DNA of 64,000 bases from Alphaproteobacteria bacterium (GCA_017307355.1 JAFKFG010000025.1:76130-140129); one strand, 5' to 3'; counted from the stretch's first letter, positions 37,756 through 47,057 are shown. Notes: generated by a model from the sequence alone, not told the origin. Translations and numbers: made by a program.

Positions 37756-38017
37756 GTGAACCGCTTCTTTCCGTTTTCCCGGATTTGCCGCCCGATTTTG
37801 ACCTTGGACCTGTACAGAAAGGCTAAAGTTCCTTGGTTACCGGCCGTTAAGCTTCGGGCCGCGGCCAGGTCCCAATATTATCAAGTATTATCAATGGCTT
37901 GTCGGATAGGCCGGCCCGGCCGCCCGGCCCGTCACAAAAGCTTTGCAGAACTGTGATGTTCGTGGCGCGAGACCCGTGTGAATTGGCGCCCATCCGCTCT
38001 CCCAGGCACCACAAGAT
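37756..38017. promoter_or_regulatory. Divergent promoter region between hybrid kinase and pstC
   Basis: 262 bases without a gene, more AT-rich around 37870-37895 (ATATTATCAAGTATTATCAA holds two ATTATCAA copies at a 10-11 base spacing). A convincing Pho box is not visible. Both operons must be started from here. Confidence 0.4.
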
Positions 38018-39013
38018 ATGGCCGATATCGCCTTGACCGAAGCAAACGCCAACGCCGATCTGGCAACCCGGGCAGAGATCACGCGGCGCGCGGGCCGCGG
38101 CGATGCCCGCTTCCATTTTCTCACCCTGGCAGCCGCCATCGTGGTGCTGCTGATCTTTAGCGGCGTGATTATCTCGCTGGTGATCGGCGCCTTTCCGGCG
38201 ATCAAGGCGTTCGGGCTTTCCTTCGTGTCGTCCAGCGCCTGGGACCCCACCGACGATGAATTCGGCGGCCTGCCGTCGATCTACGGCACTCTGATCACCT
38301 CCGTGATCTCCATGCTGGTGGCTGTGCCGGTGGGCATCGGCATCGCCATCTTCCTCACCGAGCTATGCCCGCGGATGCTGCGCCGTCCCATCGGCATCGC
38401 CATCGAACTCTTGGCCGGCATTCCGTCGATCATCTACGGCATCTGGGGCCTGTTCGTCTTCGCGCCCTGGTTTCAGGAGCATGTCCAGCAGCCCATCATC
38501 GATGCCACCGACGGCATTCCCGTGATCGGCTCGCTGTTCAGCGGCCCGCCTTATGGCATCGGCGTTTTCACCGCCGGCCTGATCATCTCCATCATGATCC
38601 TGCCCTTCATCTCGGCCGTGACCCGCGATGTGTTCGAAACCGTCCCCGCCATGCTGAAGGAAGCCGCATACGGGCTGGGCTGCACCACCTGGGAAGTGAT
38701 GTGGCGGGTGGTCCTGCCTTATGCCCGCACGGGCGTGGTGGGCGGGGCGATGCTGGCCCTGGGCCGCGCCCTGGGCGAAACCATGGCGGTCACCTTCGTG
38801 ATCGGCAACGCGCACAAGATCCATGCCTCGCTGTTCGCGCCCGGCACCACCATTTCGGCCACCATCGCCAATGAATTCACCGAGGCGACCTCCAAGCTTT
38901 ACAGCTCGTCGCTGATCTTCATGGGCCTGATCCTCTTCTTCATCACCTTTGTCGTCCTCGCCGCCGCCCAGTTGATGCTGCGCCGGATGGAACGCCAGGC
39001 AGGCGCCAAATGA
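38018..39013 (+). CDS. pstC: Phosphate ABC transporter permease PstC
   Basis: 331 residues, six predicted membrane helices after a cytoplasmic N-terminus. PstC features: [38 protein letters not shown], and the EAA loop [21 protein letters not shown], then [16 protein letters not shown]. Overlaps pstA by 4 bases. No pstS lies upstream. Confidence 0.94.
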   Translation: MADIALTEANANADLATRAEITRRAGRGDARFHFLTLAAAIVVLLIFSGVIISLVIGAFPAIKAFGLSFVSSSAWDPTDDEFGGLPSIYGTLITSVISMLVAVPVGIGIAIFLTELCPRMLRRPIGIAIELLAGIPSIIYGIWGLFVFAPWFQEHVQQPIIDATDGIPVIGSLFSGPPYGIGVFTAGLIISIMILPFISAVTRDVFETVPAMLKEAAYGLGCTTWEVMWRVVLPYARTGVVGGAMLALGRALGETMAVTFVIGNAHKIHASLFAPGTTISATIANEFTEATSKLYSSSLIFMGLILFFITFVVLAAAQLMLRRMERQAGAK

Positions 39014-39855
39014 TCATCTCCCAGGCCCTTTACACCCGCCGGCGCTTCTCCAATTCGGTCTTCATCGGATTGTCGATCGCGGCCGCCCTGTTCGGCCTGG
39101 TGTGGCTGGCTTTCATTCTCTCCGCCTTGCTGGCGGAAGGCTTTTCCGCGCTGTCGCCGCTGCTCTTCACGGCCTCGACGCCCCCGCCGGGCCAGCCGGG
39201 CGGTCTTCTCAACGCCATCATCGGCAGCGTGCTGATGAGCGTGGCCGCGGTCGTCTTGGGCACGCCGATCGGTCTCTTCGCCGGCACCTATCTGGCGGAA
39301 TACGGCAAATACACCCGCTTCGCCTTCGTCGTCCGCTTCGTGAACGACATTCTCCTGTCCGCGCCCTCCATCGTGCTGGGCCTGTTCATCTATGAAATCG
39401 TGGTGGTGCCGATGGGCCATTTCTCGGGCTGGGCCGGCATCCTGTCGCTGATGGTGATCGTGATCCCGGTGGTGGTGCGCACCTCCGAGAATATGCTGAT
39501 CCTGGTCCCGGGGGGCTTGCGCGAGGCAGCTTCGGCGTTGGGCGCGCCGATGAGCTTCGTGATCCGCAGCGTGACCTGGAAGGCGGCGCAGGCCGGCATC
39601 ATCACCGGCGTGCTGCTGGCGATCGCGCGCATTTCCGGCGAAACCGCGCCGCTGCTCTTCACCGCGCTGAACAACCAGTTCCTCTCCACCAACTTGAACG
39701 CGCCGATGGCGTCCTTGCCGGCGGTGATCTTCCAGTACGCCCTGTCGCCTTATAACGACTGGCACCAATTGGCCTGGGCGGGCGCGCTGCTCGTCACCGC
39801 CACCGTGCTGGTCTTGTCCATCTTTGCCCGCCTGCTCGAAAAGAAACGGAACTGA
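39010..39855 (+). CDS. pstA: Phosphate ABC transporter permease PstA
   Basis: 281 residues with six membrane helices: [37 protein letters not shown] and the EAA loop [21 protein letters not shown], then [19 protein letters not shown]. Partner of PstC; pstB follows after four bases. Confidence 0.94.
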   Translation: MIISQALYTRRRFSNSVFIGLSIAAALFGLVWLAFILSALLAEGFSALSPLLFTASTPPPGQPGGLLNAIIGSVLMSVAAVVLGTPIGLFAGTYLAEYGKYTRFAFVVRFVNDILLSAPSIVLGLFIYEIVVVPMGHFSGWAGILSLMVIVIPVVVRTSENMLILVPGGLREAASALGAPMSFVIRSVTWKAAQAGIITGVLLAIARISGETAPLLFTALNNQFLSTNLNAPMASLPAVIFQYALSPYNDWHQLAWAGALLVTATVLVLSIFARLLEKKRN

Positions 39856-39859
39856 TCCC

Positions 39860-40657
39860 ATGGAAGCCGCGACTCTCGCATCCACCAACGGCGCCCTGCA
39901 TGGCGAGAAGACCAAGATCGACATCCGCGATCTGTCTTTCTTCTATGGCCAGACCAAGTCCCTCAAGAACATCACCTTGCCGCTTTACGACCGCAAGGTG
40001 ACGGCTTTCATCGGCCCGTCCGGCTGCGGCAAGTCCACCTTGCTGCGCGCGATCAACCGCATCTACGAACTCTATCCCAACCAGCGCGCCGAAGGCACCG
40101 TCACCCTGGACGGCGAGGACATTCTGGCGGTCAAGGACCTCAATCTCCTGCGCGCCCGCATCGGCATGGTGTTTCAGAAGCCGACCCCTTTTCCCATGTC
40201 GATCTATGACAATGTGGCGTTCGGCATCAAACTCTATGAGCGGCTGCCCAAATCCGAAATGGAAGGCCGTATCGAGGACGCGCTCACCCGCGCTGCGCTG
40301 TGGACCGAAGTGAAGGACAAGCTGAATGCATCGGGCCTGTCTCTGTCCGGCGGTCAGCAGCAGCGCCTCTGCATCGCCCGCACCGTGGCGACCCGCCCCG
40401 AAGTGATTTTGCTGGATGAGCCCTGCTCGGCGTTGGACCCGATCTCCACCGCCAAGATCGAAGAGCTGATCGACGAATTGTCGGCCGATTACACCATCGT
40501 GATCGTCACCCACAATATGCAGCAGGCCTCGCGCGCCTCCGACTACACCGCCTTCATGTATCTGGGCGAGCTGGTCGAATATGGCGCGACCGAAAAGATC
40601 TTCACCGCGCCGGACAACAAGCGCACCGAGCAATACATCACCGGCCGCTTCGGGTAG
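39860..40657 (+). CDS. pstB: Phosphate ABC transporter ATPase PstB
   Basis: 265 residues from ATG at 39860. Walker [14 protein letters not shown]-loop [19 protein letters not shown] (the PFPMSI phrase is specific for PstB), signature LSGGQQQR, Walker [14 protein letters not shown], and H-loop [13 protein letters not shown]. No phoU or phoB follows; the next gene is convergent. Confidence 0.96.
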   Translation: MEAATLASTNGALHGEKTKIDIRDLSFFYGQTKSLKNITLPLYDRKVTAFIGPSGCGKSTLLRAINRIYELYPNQRAEGTVTLDGEDILAVKDLNLLRARIGMVFQKPTPFPMSIYDNVAFGIKLYERLPKSEMEGRIEDALTRAALWTEVKDKLNASGLSLSGGQQQRLCIARTVATRPEVILLDEPCSALDPISTAKIEELIDELSADYTIVIVTHNMQQASRASDYTAFMYLGELVEYGATEKIFTAPDNKRTEQYITGRFG

Positions 40658-40762
40658 CGCTTGTCTTTTGCGCCCTGAGTTCGTCGCGCCTCCTCACGTG
40701 CTTGCGCACGCTCCGGGGGACGCTCCTGCTCAGGTCACAAAATCCGGCGCGCTGTACGCGTA
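40658..40762. other. Gap between convergent pstB and symporter genes
   Basis: 105 bases. It contains a small hairpin CGTGC-TTGC-GCACG near 40697 within CTCACGTGCTTGCGCACGCT and a GCGCGCTGTACGCGT inverted segment. Probably a transcription barrier; no gene seen. Confidence 0.4.
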
Positions 40763-42325
40763 TCAGGCGTAATCCTGTGCCACGGTTTCATCGGCGCGGG
40801 GTCCGCGCGACTGGGCATTGAAAATAAAGCTCAGCACGATCCCGACCGCCAGATTGAGCGCCAGAGCGCTCAATGCGGCGTAGCAAGGCACCGCCACACC
40901 GAAGACGTGCAGCACATAGACCGAGCTTTTCAGTTCCAGGCTCCAGGCCATGGCGGTGCCAGCGGCGATGCCGCAGGCCCAGCCGATCAGAAGCGCCATG
41001 GGATGCATGGCGCGGGTGAACAGCGCCACCAGCACGGCCGGCACGGTCTGGCAGATCCAGATCCCGCCCAGAAGCTGCAATTCGATGGCGTAGGAGCTTT
41101 TCAGCGCCAGCACGAAGAACAGTGCGCCCAGCTTGGCAGTGAAGGCCACGATCTTGGCCACCTTGGTTTCGGTCTGGGGCGTGCAGTCGGGATTGATGAA
41201 TTCGCGATAGATGTTGCGGGTGAAGAGATTGCCGCAAGCGATGGACATGATCGCGGCGGGCACCAGCGCGCCCACGCCGATGGCGGCGAAGGCCACGCCC
41301 GCGAACCAGTCGGGGAACATGTGCAGGAACAGCGCCGGCACGGCGAAATTGTTGCCGAAGCGCTCGAAGCCGACGGCATATTCCGGCATCGCTTTGACGC
41401 CCGCCGCCAGCGCCATGAAGCCCAGAAGCGCGATCAGCGCCAGCGCGAAGGAGTAGATCGGCAGGATGATCGAGTTGCGCTCCACCACGTCGCGGCTGGC
41501 CGAAGACAGCATGCCGGTGGTGGCGTGCGGATAGAGAAACAGCGCCAGGATCGATCCCAGCGCCAGGGAGGAATAGGCGAAGCCCGGCCCCAGATTGTCC
41601 GCCGTGCCGTGACCCAGGATCAATTGCTTGGGATCGACGGCGGCGAAGACTTTGCCATAACCGCCCAGCTCGACGGGGATGATGACGATCGCCGCCAGCA
41701 CGGTGGCGTAAATCATGATGTCCTTGGCGATGGCGATCACGGCGGTGCCGCGCAGCCCGCTGGAGAAAGTGTAGAAGGCAAGGAAGGTGAAGGCGATCAG
41801 CAGCGGCAGATTGGGAATCGCCGACAGGCCCGGCAGGTTCTGAATGCCCAAGGCCGCGATCACCACCTGCAGCCCCAGCATCTGCAGCGCGATATAGGGA
41901 ATGGTGGCGGCGATGCCGGTCAGCGCAATGGCCAGCGCCAGGCTGCGGGAGCCGAAGCGGCCGCGCACGAAATCGGCGGCGGTGACATAGCCATGGCGAT
42001 GCGCCACCGACCACAGCCGTGCGAAACCCACGAACAGAAGCGGATAGGCCAGCATGCCATAGGGAATGGCGAAATATCCGGTCGCGCCCGCGCCGAACAT
42101 CAGGGCCGGCACGGCGATGAACGTGTAGGCGGTATAAAGGTCGCCGCCGAGCAGGAACCAGGTGATCAGGGTGCCGAACCGCCGCCCGCCCAGGCCCCAT
42201 TCGGACAGTTGCGAAAGATCGCCCCGCCGCCAGCGAGCCGCGATCAGGCCCGCTCCGGCAATGCCCACGAACAGCAACAGGAACACCGTCACGGTGACGG
42301 GATCGGCCTCAAGTCCGTGCGCCAT
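40763..42325 (-). CDS. Sodium:solute symporter family (SSS) permease
   Basis: 520 residues from ATG at 42325, about 13 membrane helices. SSS pattern: FLLLFVGIAGAGLIAARW, SEWGLGGRRFGTLITWFLLGGD, TAYTFIAVPALMFGAGATGYF, and GYVTAADFVRGRFGSRSLA, which resembles the monocarboxylate/proline branch (MctP-like). Substrate cannot be fixed from sequence. A TTG nine bases upstream is an alternative start. Confidence 0.85.
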   Translation of the reverse strand: MAHGLEADPVTVTVFLLLFVGIAGAGLIAARWRRGDLSQLSEWGLGGRRFGTLITWFLLGGDLYTAYTFIAVPALMFGAGATGYFAIPYGMLAYPLLFVGFARLWSVAHRHGYVTAADFVRGRFGSRSLALAIALTGIAATIPYIALQMLGLQVVIAALGIQNLPGLSAIPNLPLLIAFTFLAFYTFSSGLRGTAVIAIAKDIMIYATVLAAIVIIPVELGGYGKVFAAVDPKQLILGHGTADNLGPGFAYSSLALGSILALFLYPHATTGMLSSASRDVVERNSIILPIYSFALALIALLGFMALAAGVKAMPEYAVGFERFGNNFAVPALFLHMFPDWFAGVAFAAIGVGALVPAAIMSIACGNLFTRNIYREFINPDCTPQTETKVAKIVAFTAKLGALFFVLALKSSYAIELQLLGGIWICQTVPAVLVALFTRAMHPMALLIGWACGIAAGTAMAWSLELKSSVYVLHVFGVAVPCYAALSALALNLAVGIVLSFIFNAQSRGPRADETVAQDYA

Positions 42326-42355
42326 GCCCCACAAATCCCCTGTCTTATTTCCTGC

Positions 42356-42814
42356 TTACTTCCTGGCAGCGTCGAACGGGGTGGTGGTCACCGGCCCCAT
42401 GCCCACCAGTTCCAATAGGGCGTCTTCATCTTTGGCGCCATCGAAATGTACCTTGCCCGCCAGGTCGGTGACCACGCTGCCGGCTGGCATCGGATAGGTC
42501 TTGGCGATGTCATAGGTGTCGCTGGAGCTCACCCACCAGGTGCCGGAAATCACATAGGCATAGCGGTCGGTATTGTGAAAATGCGGGCGGCTGAAATGCC
42601 CCGCCTTCCAGCGGATCAGAAGGCCATAGAGGCCCGGCTTGGCCGGATCGCCGAAGATCACCGCCTGGTCCATGCTCTCGCTTTTCTTCCAGGCAATGTC
42701 CTTGGGCATGGTGAAGGTGATGTGTGACGGGTCTGGCTTTGGCGCGTCGCCTTGCGCAAAGGCGGTGGAGACGGACGCGGCGAACACCGCGATGCCCAGA
42801 AGGGAAAGACGCAT
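42356..42814 (-). CDS. Secreted cupin-domain protein
   Basis: 152 residues from ATG at 42814, five bases after GGAGG. Sec signal peptide MRLSLLGIAVFAASVSTAFA, then a small cupin: WKAGHFSRPHFHNTDRYAYVISGTW with candidate metal histidines and KVHFDGAKDED. Periplasmic; role unknown. It lies between the symporter and the porin on the same strand, 30 bases upstream of the symporter start. Confidence 0.8.
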   Translation of the reverse strand: MRLSLLGIAVFAASVSTAFAQGDAPKPDPSHITFTMPKDIAWKKSESMDQAVIFGDPAKPGLYGLLIRWKAGHFSRPHFHNTDRYAYVISGTWWVSSSDTYDIAKTYPMPAGSVVTDLAGKVHFDGAKDEDALLELVGMGPVTTTPFDAARK

Positions 42815-42903
42815 GCGCACCTCCGCGATTTTCGGTCGCGGATGCTAGTCGCAAAAAAGGGGACGGCGCAATGCGCCGCCCCCTCATCCAAACTGGCGGA
42901 AAA

Positions 42904-44514
42904 TCAGAACGCCAACTGCGAGCGAAGCGCGATGGTGTTGAAGTTCTGGCCGATATTGGCGTTGGCGGTGGTGCCCAGGGTACCGATGCGGCTGGCCTGG
43001 ACGTTCTGCGCCTGCAAAGTGAATTTCAGCACCGGGTTGGGATACCAGTTGAGGCCGACCGTGCTGATGCGCTGTTCGCCGCCGCGCACGCCGCCCGCCG
43101 GCAAGGCGCCGCCGACCACGCCCGCATTGTCGTTGAGGTCGAGCGTCGAATAGCGCGCCGCCAATTCGAAGGCGCCCCAGCCGCCATTGCTGGGCGAGAA
43201 ATTGACCCGCGGCTTGGGATTGGTGAAGGCGGCATTGGCGGTGGACCAGCCGCGGCTTTCGCCGGACAGAACCCAGCTGCCTTCCACATACCAGCCGTCG
43301 AAGCCCTGGCCGCGCAAGGTGGTGACGCCGCGCTGGTCGATGCCGTATTTGAAGTAGCCGCCCTGGGCCAGGAAATTCCGATAGGTGACGGCGCTTTCCA
43401 GATTCCACGCCCAGGCGTCGGTGACATTGGCGTCGGACACCGACACCAGCTTGGTGCTGTTGTCGTCGACATTCACTTCCGGCGGGTTGGACATCGAGAA
43501 AGGCCGGGGCGATGCCAGGGTGCCGTTGGAATCGCCGGGACGGAACACGTCGGTACCGGCCAGGCTCACCACCCAACGCCAGTCGCTGTTGACGATGGGC
43601 GAATAGGCGATGCGTCCCACCAGTGCCTGCTGTTCGTCGGACAGAAGCGTGGTTTCCTGCACCTTGTCGCCGGTATAGGCCAGGCTGCCATAGAGGCGGT
43701 CGCCCACATACAGAAGCTCGATGGAATCGCGCCCGTCGCCACCCGCCATGTTGCGCGTGATGTCGCCCGGCGCGGAGCGTTCCATCAAAAGCTGATCGGA
43801 GGCGGAATAGGAATCGTCCAGGCCTGTGGACGGCGGATGCGCGCCGATGCGGAAGATGAACGGCCCCAAGCCGTCATACTCGATATAAGCCTGCTGGATA
43901 TGGCCCGGCGTTTCGGTGCCGGTCGAGCCGCCGGAGCCGTAATCGATATTCACATAATAAGACCAGTCGCCGAACACTTTGCCTTGAAGGCCAAGCTGGG
44001 CGCGGCGGAAATTGCTGCCGCTGGAAAAATCCTGTCCGGTGGTGAGCGCGCGGGCATGGGCGCCCTGCATGTAATAGCCCACGTCATATTGCAGGGTGCC
44101 GCGCAGCGCCGCGCTGAACCGGCCATCGGCGGACGCGATCTGAAGCCGGCCATTGGTGACGCTGGCTTGCGATGCTTCCTGGGTGGCAAGACGGCGTTGG
44201 TCTTCCTGCCTGGCGAATTTGGCGACCAGATCGTCGATCTTCTGATCCTGCTGCTGCAGACGGGTTTCGACCACGGGCGGCGGCGCAGGTGGCGGAGGCG
44301 GCGCAGGCTGCGCCACCGGTTCTGGCGCGGGAAGGTTTGCGCCTTTTTTGGCGAGCGCGCGTTTCAGCGAGCCGATTTCCTTTTGCTGCGCCTCGATCAT
44401 CTTCTGCATCTGATCCAGCCGCTTCATCACGGCATCGTCGGATTGCGCGAATGCGGAAGGCGCGGCGGCAGCCAGCATGGCGGTAGCTGCGCCCAGCAGG
44501 AAAATACGTTTCAT
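42904..44514 (-). CDS. Outer-membrane porin, OprO/OprP (phosphate-selective porin) family
   Basis: 536 residues. Signal peptide MKRIFLLGAATAMLAAAAPSAFA, coiled coil (about 27-62, AVMKRLDQMQKMIEAQQKEI), proline-rich spacer, second coiled segment, then an anion-porin beta barrel (RFSAALRGTLQYDVGYYMQG, FRRAQLGLQGKVFGDWSYYVNIDYG, WYPNPVLKFTLQAQNVQ) ending in phenylalanine as outer-membrane proteins do. The family passes phosphate or other oxyanions. Neighbours are modA/modE, with pstCAB 2 kb away, so the anion could be phosphate or molybdate. Confidence 0.88.
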   Translation of the reverse strand: MKRIFLLGAATAMLAAAAPSAFAQSDDAVMKRLDQMQKMIEAQQKEIGSLKRALAKKGANLPAPEPVAQPAPPPPPAPPPVVETRLQQQDQKIDDLVAKFARQEDQRRLATQEASQASVTNGRLQIASADGRFSAALRGTLQYDVGYYMQGAHARALTTGQDFSSGSNFRRAQLGLQGKVFGDWSYYVNIDYGSGGSTGTETPGHIQQAYIEYDGLGPFIFRIGAHPPSTGLDDSYSASDQLLMERSAPGDITRNMAGGDGRDSIELLYVGDRLYGSLAYTGDKVQETTLLSDEQQALVGRIAYSPIVNSDWRWVVSLAGTDVFRPGDSNGTLASPRPFSMSNPPEVNVDDNSTKLVSVSDANVTDAWAWNLESAVTYRNFLAQGGYFKYGIDQRGVTTLRGQGFDGWYVEGSWVLSGESRGWSTANAAFTNPKPRVNFSPSNGGWGAFELAARYSTLDLNDNAGVVGGALPAGGVRGGEQRISTVGLNWYPNPVLKFTLQAQNVQASRIGTLGTTANANIGQNFNTIALRSQLAF

Positions 44515-44540
44515 CTCATCCCCTCGAATGCGTCTTGATG

Positions 44541-44571
44541 GCTAATCTCTATCATTCTTATCGAGATTAGC
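44541..44571. promoter_or_regulatory. Dyad in the porin promoter
   Basis: Perfect 9-base arms GCTAATCTC (44541-44549) and GAGATTAGC (44563-44571) with a 13-base AT-rich spacer, 27 bases upstream of the porin start. This is a plausible repressor or activator site. It is not a match to the ModE or Pho consensus that I can recognise. Confidence 0.55.
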
Positions 44572-44575
44572 AACA

Positions 44576-44593
44576 GGCCCGATTTTACGGGCC
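44576..44593 (-). terminator. Terminator-like hairpin after modA
   Basis: GGCCCG-ATTTTA-CGGGCC, just downstream of the modA stop (44616) when read on the minus strand. Separates modA transcription from the porin gene. Confidence 0.5.
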
Positions 44594-44615
44594 AACTTTG
44601 TTATTTCGCTCTGCG

Positions 44616-45380
44616 TCACTTGGCAAGGAACGTAAAGCCATTCTTCTCGAAGATCGCGCGCGCGGCCGGCGAGGCCAGATAGGCCAGGAAGGTGCGGGCT
44701 TCCGGTTTCGCGTCCTTGACCAGCGCGGCAGGATACAGAATGGGCTGATGCGAGTTTTCCGGGAACACGCCCACGGTTTTCACATTCTTGTCCGCCTTGG
44801 CATCCGTCTCATAGACGATTCCCAAGGGGGCTTCCCCACGCGAAACATAGGCCAGCGCCACACGCACATTCTCGGCGTTCACCACGCGATTGACCACGCT
44901 GTTCCAGACGCCCAATGAAATCAGCGCGGTGCGGCCATATTTGCCCGCCGGAACCGAATCCGGATCGGCCATCGCCAGCCGTCCGCCCTTGAGCGCGCCC
45001 GCCAGATCGAAATGTGGCGCAATCGTAATGTTGGTGCCGACATCCTTGCCCGCCACCAGCACCAGCCGGTTGCCCAACAGGTCTTCGCGGGTGTCGTGCT
45101 GGATCAGGCTTTTGTTGTCGAGATAATCCATCCAATCCAGATCGGCGGAGATGAAGACATCGGCGCCGCCCGACGCTTCGATCTGCCGCGCCAGAATCGA
45201 GGACGCGGCCAGCGACATCGCCACATGCTTGCCGCTCTGCTTTTCATAAAGCGCGGCGATTTCCTTCAGCGCATCGGAAAGCGACGCGGCGCCGAACACG
45301 GTGACGTCGGCGGCGAAAGCGGGCAGCGGCGCCAGCGCCAGCAGCAAGGTCGCGGCCAGTGCGCGCAGGAATTTGGTCAT
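44616..45380 (-). CDS. modA: Molybdate-binding periplasmic protein ModA
   Basis: 254 residues from ATG at 45380. Signal peptide MTKFLRALAATLLLALAPLPAFA, then VTVFGAASLSDALKEIAALYEK and SLAASSILARQIEASGGADVFISAD, DSVPAGKYGRTAL, and GIVYETDA, the oxyanion-binding pattern of ModA. The permease (modB) and ATPase (modC) are not adjacent. Divergent from modE. Confidence 0.94.
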   Translation of the reverse strand: MTKFLRALAATLLLALAPLPAFAADVTVFGAASLSDALKEIAALYEKQSGKHVAMSLAASSILARQIEASGGADVFISADLDWMDYLDNKSLIQHDTREDLLGNRLVLVAGKDVGTNITIAPHFDLAGALKGGRLAMADPDSVPAGKYGRTALISLGVWNSVVNRVVNAENVRVALAYVSRGEAPLGIVYETDAKADKNVKTVGVFPENSHQPILYPAALVKDAKPEARTFLAYLASPAARAIFEKNGFTFLAK

Positions 45381-45397
45381 CGGGATCCCCTCTCTGT

Positions 45398-45421
45398 CGT
45401 GATACACGCGTGAATATCACG
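45398..45421. promoter_or_regulatory. Dyad between modA and modE
   Basis: Perfect 7-base arms CGTGATA (45398-45404) and TATCACG (45415-45421) with a 10-base spacer containing the palindrome CACGCGTG. Located in the 100-base divergent modA/modE promoter, 18 bases from the modA start. It is a reasonable candidate for the ModE operator, though the sequence departs from the E. coli site. Confidence 0.55.
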
Positions 45422-45480
45422 TTCGATATGGCGCTGCAAAAGTCTTGCCCGCACCGGCCTCTCCGCGTCAGGATGCGCGC

Positions 45481-45816
45481 ATGGCGGGGCTTTTTCTCAG
45501 ACTACCGATCGGCGAGGCCGGCAATATGGGGCCGGGCAAGGCGCGCCTGCTGGAATTGATCGAAGAGACCGGCTCGATCCGCGCCGCCGCGTCCAAGATG
45601 AAGCTCAGCTACCGCCGCGCCTGGCTTTTGCTGCAGGACATCGAAAAGATTTTCGGCGGCTCGGTGCTGGAGCGGCGCACCGGCGGCAAGGCGGGGGGCG
45701 GCGCCGCCCTTACCAACCGGGGCCGTGACATTGTAAAATATTTCCGCAATGCCGAACGCCGGGCCGCCCGCGCCATCAAGGCGGATCTGGACGCGCTGAC
45801 AAAACTGAAGAACTAG
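45481..45816 (+). CDS. modE: ModE-type molybdenum-responsive regulator, DNA-binding domain only
   Basis: 111 residues from ATG at 45481: GKARLLELIEETGSIRAAAS, KMKLSYRRAWLLLQDIEKIF and GGKAGGGAALTNRGRDIVKYF, the LysR-like winged helix of ModE. The C-terminal molybdate-binding Di-MOP domains are absent, as in many short alphaproteobacterial ModE proteins. So molybdate sensing, if any, must differ. Divergent from modA. Confidence 0.88.
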   Translation: MAGLFLRLPIGEAGNMGPGKARLLELIEETGSIRAAASKMKLSYRRAWLLLQDIEKIFGGSVLERRTGGKAGGGAALTNRGRDIVKYFRNAERRAARAIKADLDALTKLKN

Positions 45817-45841
45817 GAGCATCGGCCAGGAAAAGTGCGAA

Positions 45842-45901
45842 GCGCCCTTTTGGCGCGAAGCGTTGCCCACGCGTCCTTCGCTTTGCTCGGACCTAGGCAA
45901 C
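45842..45901. repeat. Hairpin-rich gap downstream of modE
   Basis: GCGCC-CTTTT-GGCGC (45842-45856) followed by GTTGCC (45862-45867) pairing with GGCAAC (45896-45901). May end modE transcription. No gene seen in the 108-base gap. Confidence 0.4.
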
Positions 45902-45924
45902 ACGTCCGGCCGTGCCGACCAAAA

Positions 45925-46143
45925 TCAAGCCCTCCGGCTCACCATCACCAGGCCCAGGCCCGCGATCACGGAAATCACGCCCGCGGCGGTGGGAATCCAG
46001 AGCGAATGGTTTTCCTCGTGATTGATCTGGATCGGCCCGGCCTTCACCAGCGGCTCGGTCTCGGTCCAGCTGACGCGGCTGACGAACAGGCCGGCGATGC
46101 CGCCGACGATCAGGACGATGCCCAGAATGACCATAGGTTTCAT
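45925..46143 (-). CDS. Small two-helix membrane protein
   Basis: 72 residues: helix 1 MVILGIVLIVGGIAGLFV, a short periplasmic or cytoplasmic loop (SWTETEPLVKAGPIQINHEENHS), helix 2 PTAAGVISVIAGLGLVMV, then RRA. Similar short proteins with a conserved 'GPI' loop occur across proteobacteria without assigned function. Tail to tail with modE and 53 bases downstream of... the MORN gene stop lies to its right on the same strand. Confidence 0.7.
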   Translation of the reverse strand: MKPMVILGIVLIVGGIAGLFVSRVSWTETEPLVKAGPIQINHEENHSLWIPTAAGVISVIAGLGLVMVSRRA

Positions 46144-46196
46144 GAGATGTCTCCCGCTGTCGCCAAGAGAACGGGCGGCGGGAGTTCAGGTTCCCG

Positions 46197-47057
46197 TCAA
46201 CAGGGCGGGGTCTTGGCGCCTTTCAAAAGTCCGGTGGCGTAAAGCCCTTGTTCGACGGGCTTTCCCGCCGCATCGAATTTCGCGCCATAGCCGTCCAGCA
46301 CGCTGCCTTCGAGATAAGCGCCCTTGATGATGGTGCAGGCGATCTTGGGGCCCAGATAGGCGCCGAACCGCCCCGCCCAATGCGCGGTGGGAAAATCCTG
46401 GCGGCCCGACAGCGCCATGGTGATGCGGTGGCTTTTGTCCTTCGGGTCCACATAGATGCCGAAGCGGCCGGGGTACGTGCCGTCCTTGTCGCGCTCCACG
46501 CCAAAGCCGCTGCGGGCGCCGTCGCGATAATCGCCCTGATAGGCATCGCCTTGAAGCTTCGCGGTATCGCCGCCCAGACCGTTGGCCTTTCCGTCCCGAT
46601 AGGTGCCGGAAAAAACCGTCTCCGCGGTTTCGGTCCTGACCGGTCCCTCCGGCGCATTGTTGCGGAACGTGCCTTGATACGTGGTGGTGCCGCAGGTCAT
46701 CACGCCAAAGCCTTCGGCCCGGCGCCGCGCCATCTCGCCCCGGTAGCGGCAGGCCCAGCCGTCGAACGCAATGTCCATCGGCTCCGCCGCCTGGACTGCG
46801 ATCCGCGCCTTGGCGGCTGCTTCTTCGGCATCCCGGATCGCGGTTTCGGCAAGCCGGGCGGCCCGCGCGCCATTGGCCGCGTCGGACAAGGCAGTCTTCA
46901 CGCTGGCGGCGACGTCGGGCGACAGCGTTTCAAGCTTCAATTCCGGCGCGGGGAATGGGGGAAGTTTCGAAAAGGGCAGCGCGATCCGCTCCGCCGCCAG
47001 CGCGGGCAGGCACAAAAAGGGGCTGGCCAGAAATCCAAGCATGGCGCGGTGAATCAT
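46197..47057 (-). CDS. Secreted MORN-repeat protein
   Basis: 286 residues from ATG at 47057 with GGTGGGGA upstream. Signal peptide MIHRAMLGFLASPFLCLPALAA, an alanine-rich helical segment (about 50-95), then MORN-like repeats (YRGEMARRRAEGFGVM, YQGTFRNNAPEGPV, FSGTYRDGKANGLGG, YQGDYRDGARSGFGVE). MORN repeats in bacteria often bind lipids or partner proteins; function here unknown. The longer frame to 47651 is antisense to the radical SAM gene and is spurious. Confidence 0.8.
   Translation of the reverse strand: MIHRAMLGFLASPFLCLPALAAERIALPFSKLPPFPAPELKLETLSPDVAASVKTALSDAANGARAARLAETAIRDAEEAAAKARIAVQAAEPMDIAFDGWACRYRGEMARRRAEGFGVMTCGTTTYQGTFRNNAPEGPVRTETAETVFSGTYRDGKANGLGGDTAKLQGDAYQGDYRDGARSGFGVERDKDGTYPGRFGIYVDPKDKSHRITMALSGRQDFPTAHWAGRFGAYLGPKIACTIIKGAYLEGSVLDGYGAKFDAAGKPVEQGLYATGLLKGAKTPPC

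Noticed and set aside
37747..37762. Possible third parS (TCACGTGAA core)
   Set aside because: Only 10 of 16 positions match and the outer arms do not pair; probably chance.
37925..37960. Pho box upstream of pstC
   Set aside because: CCGTCAC followed by GCTTTGC at the right spacing is too far from two CTGTCAT-like half-sites.
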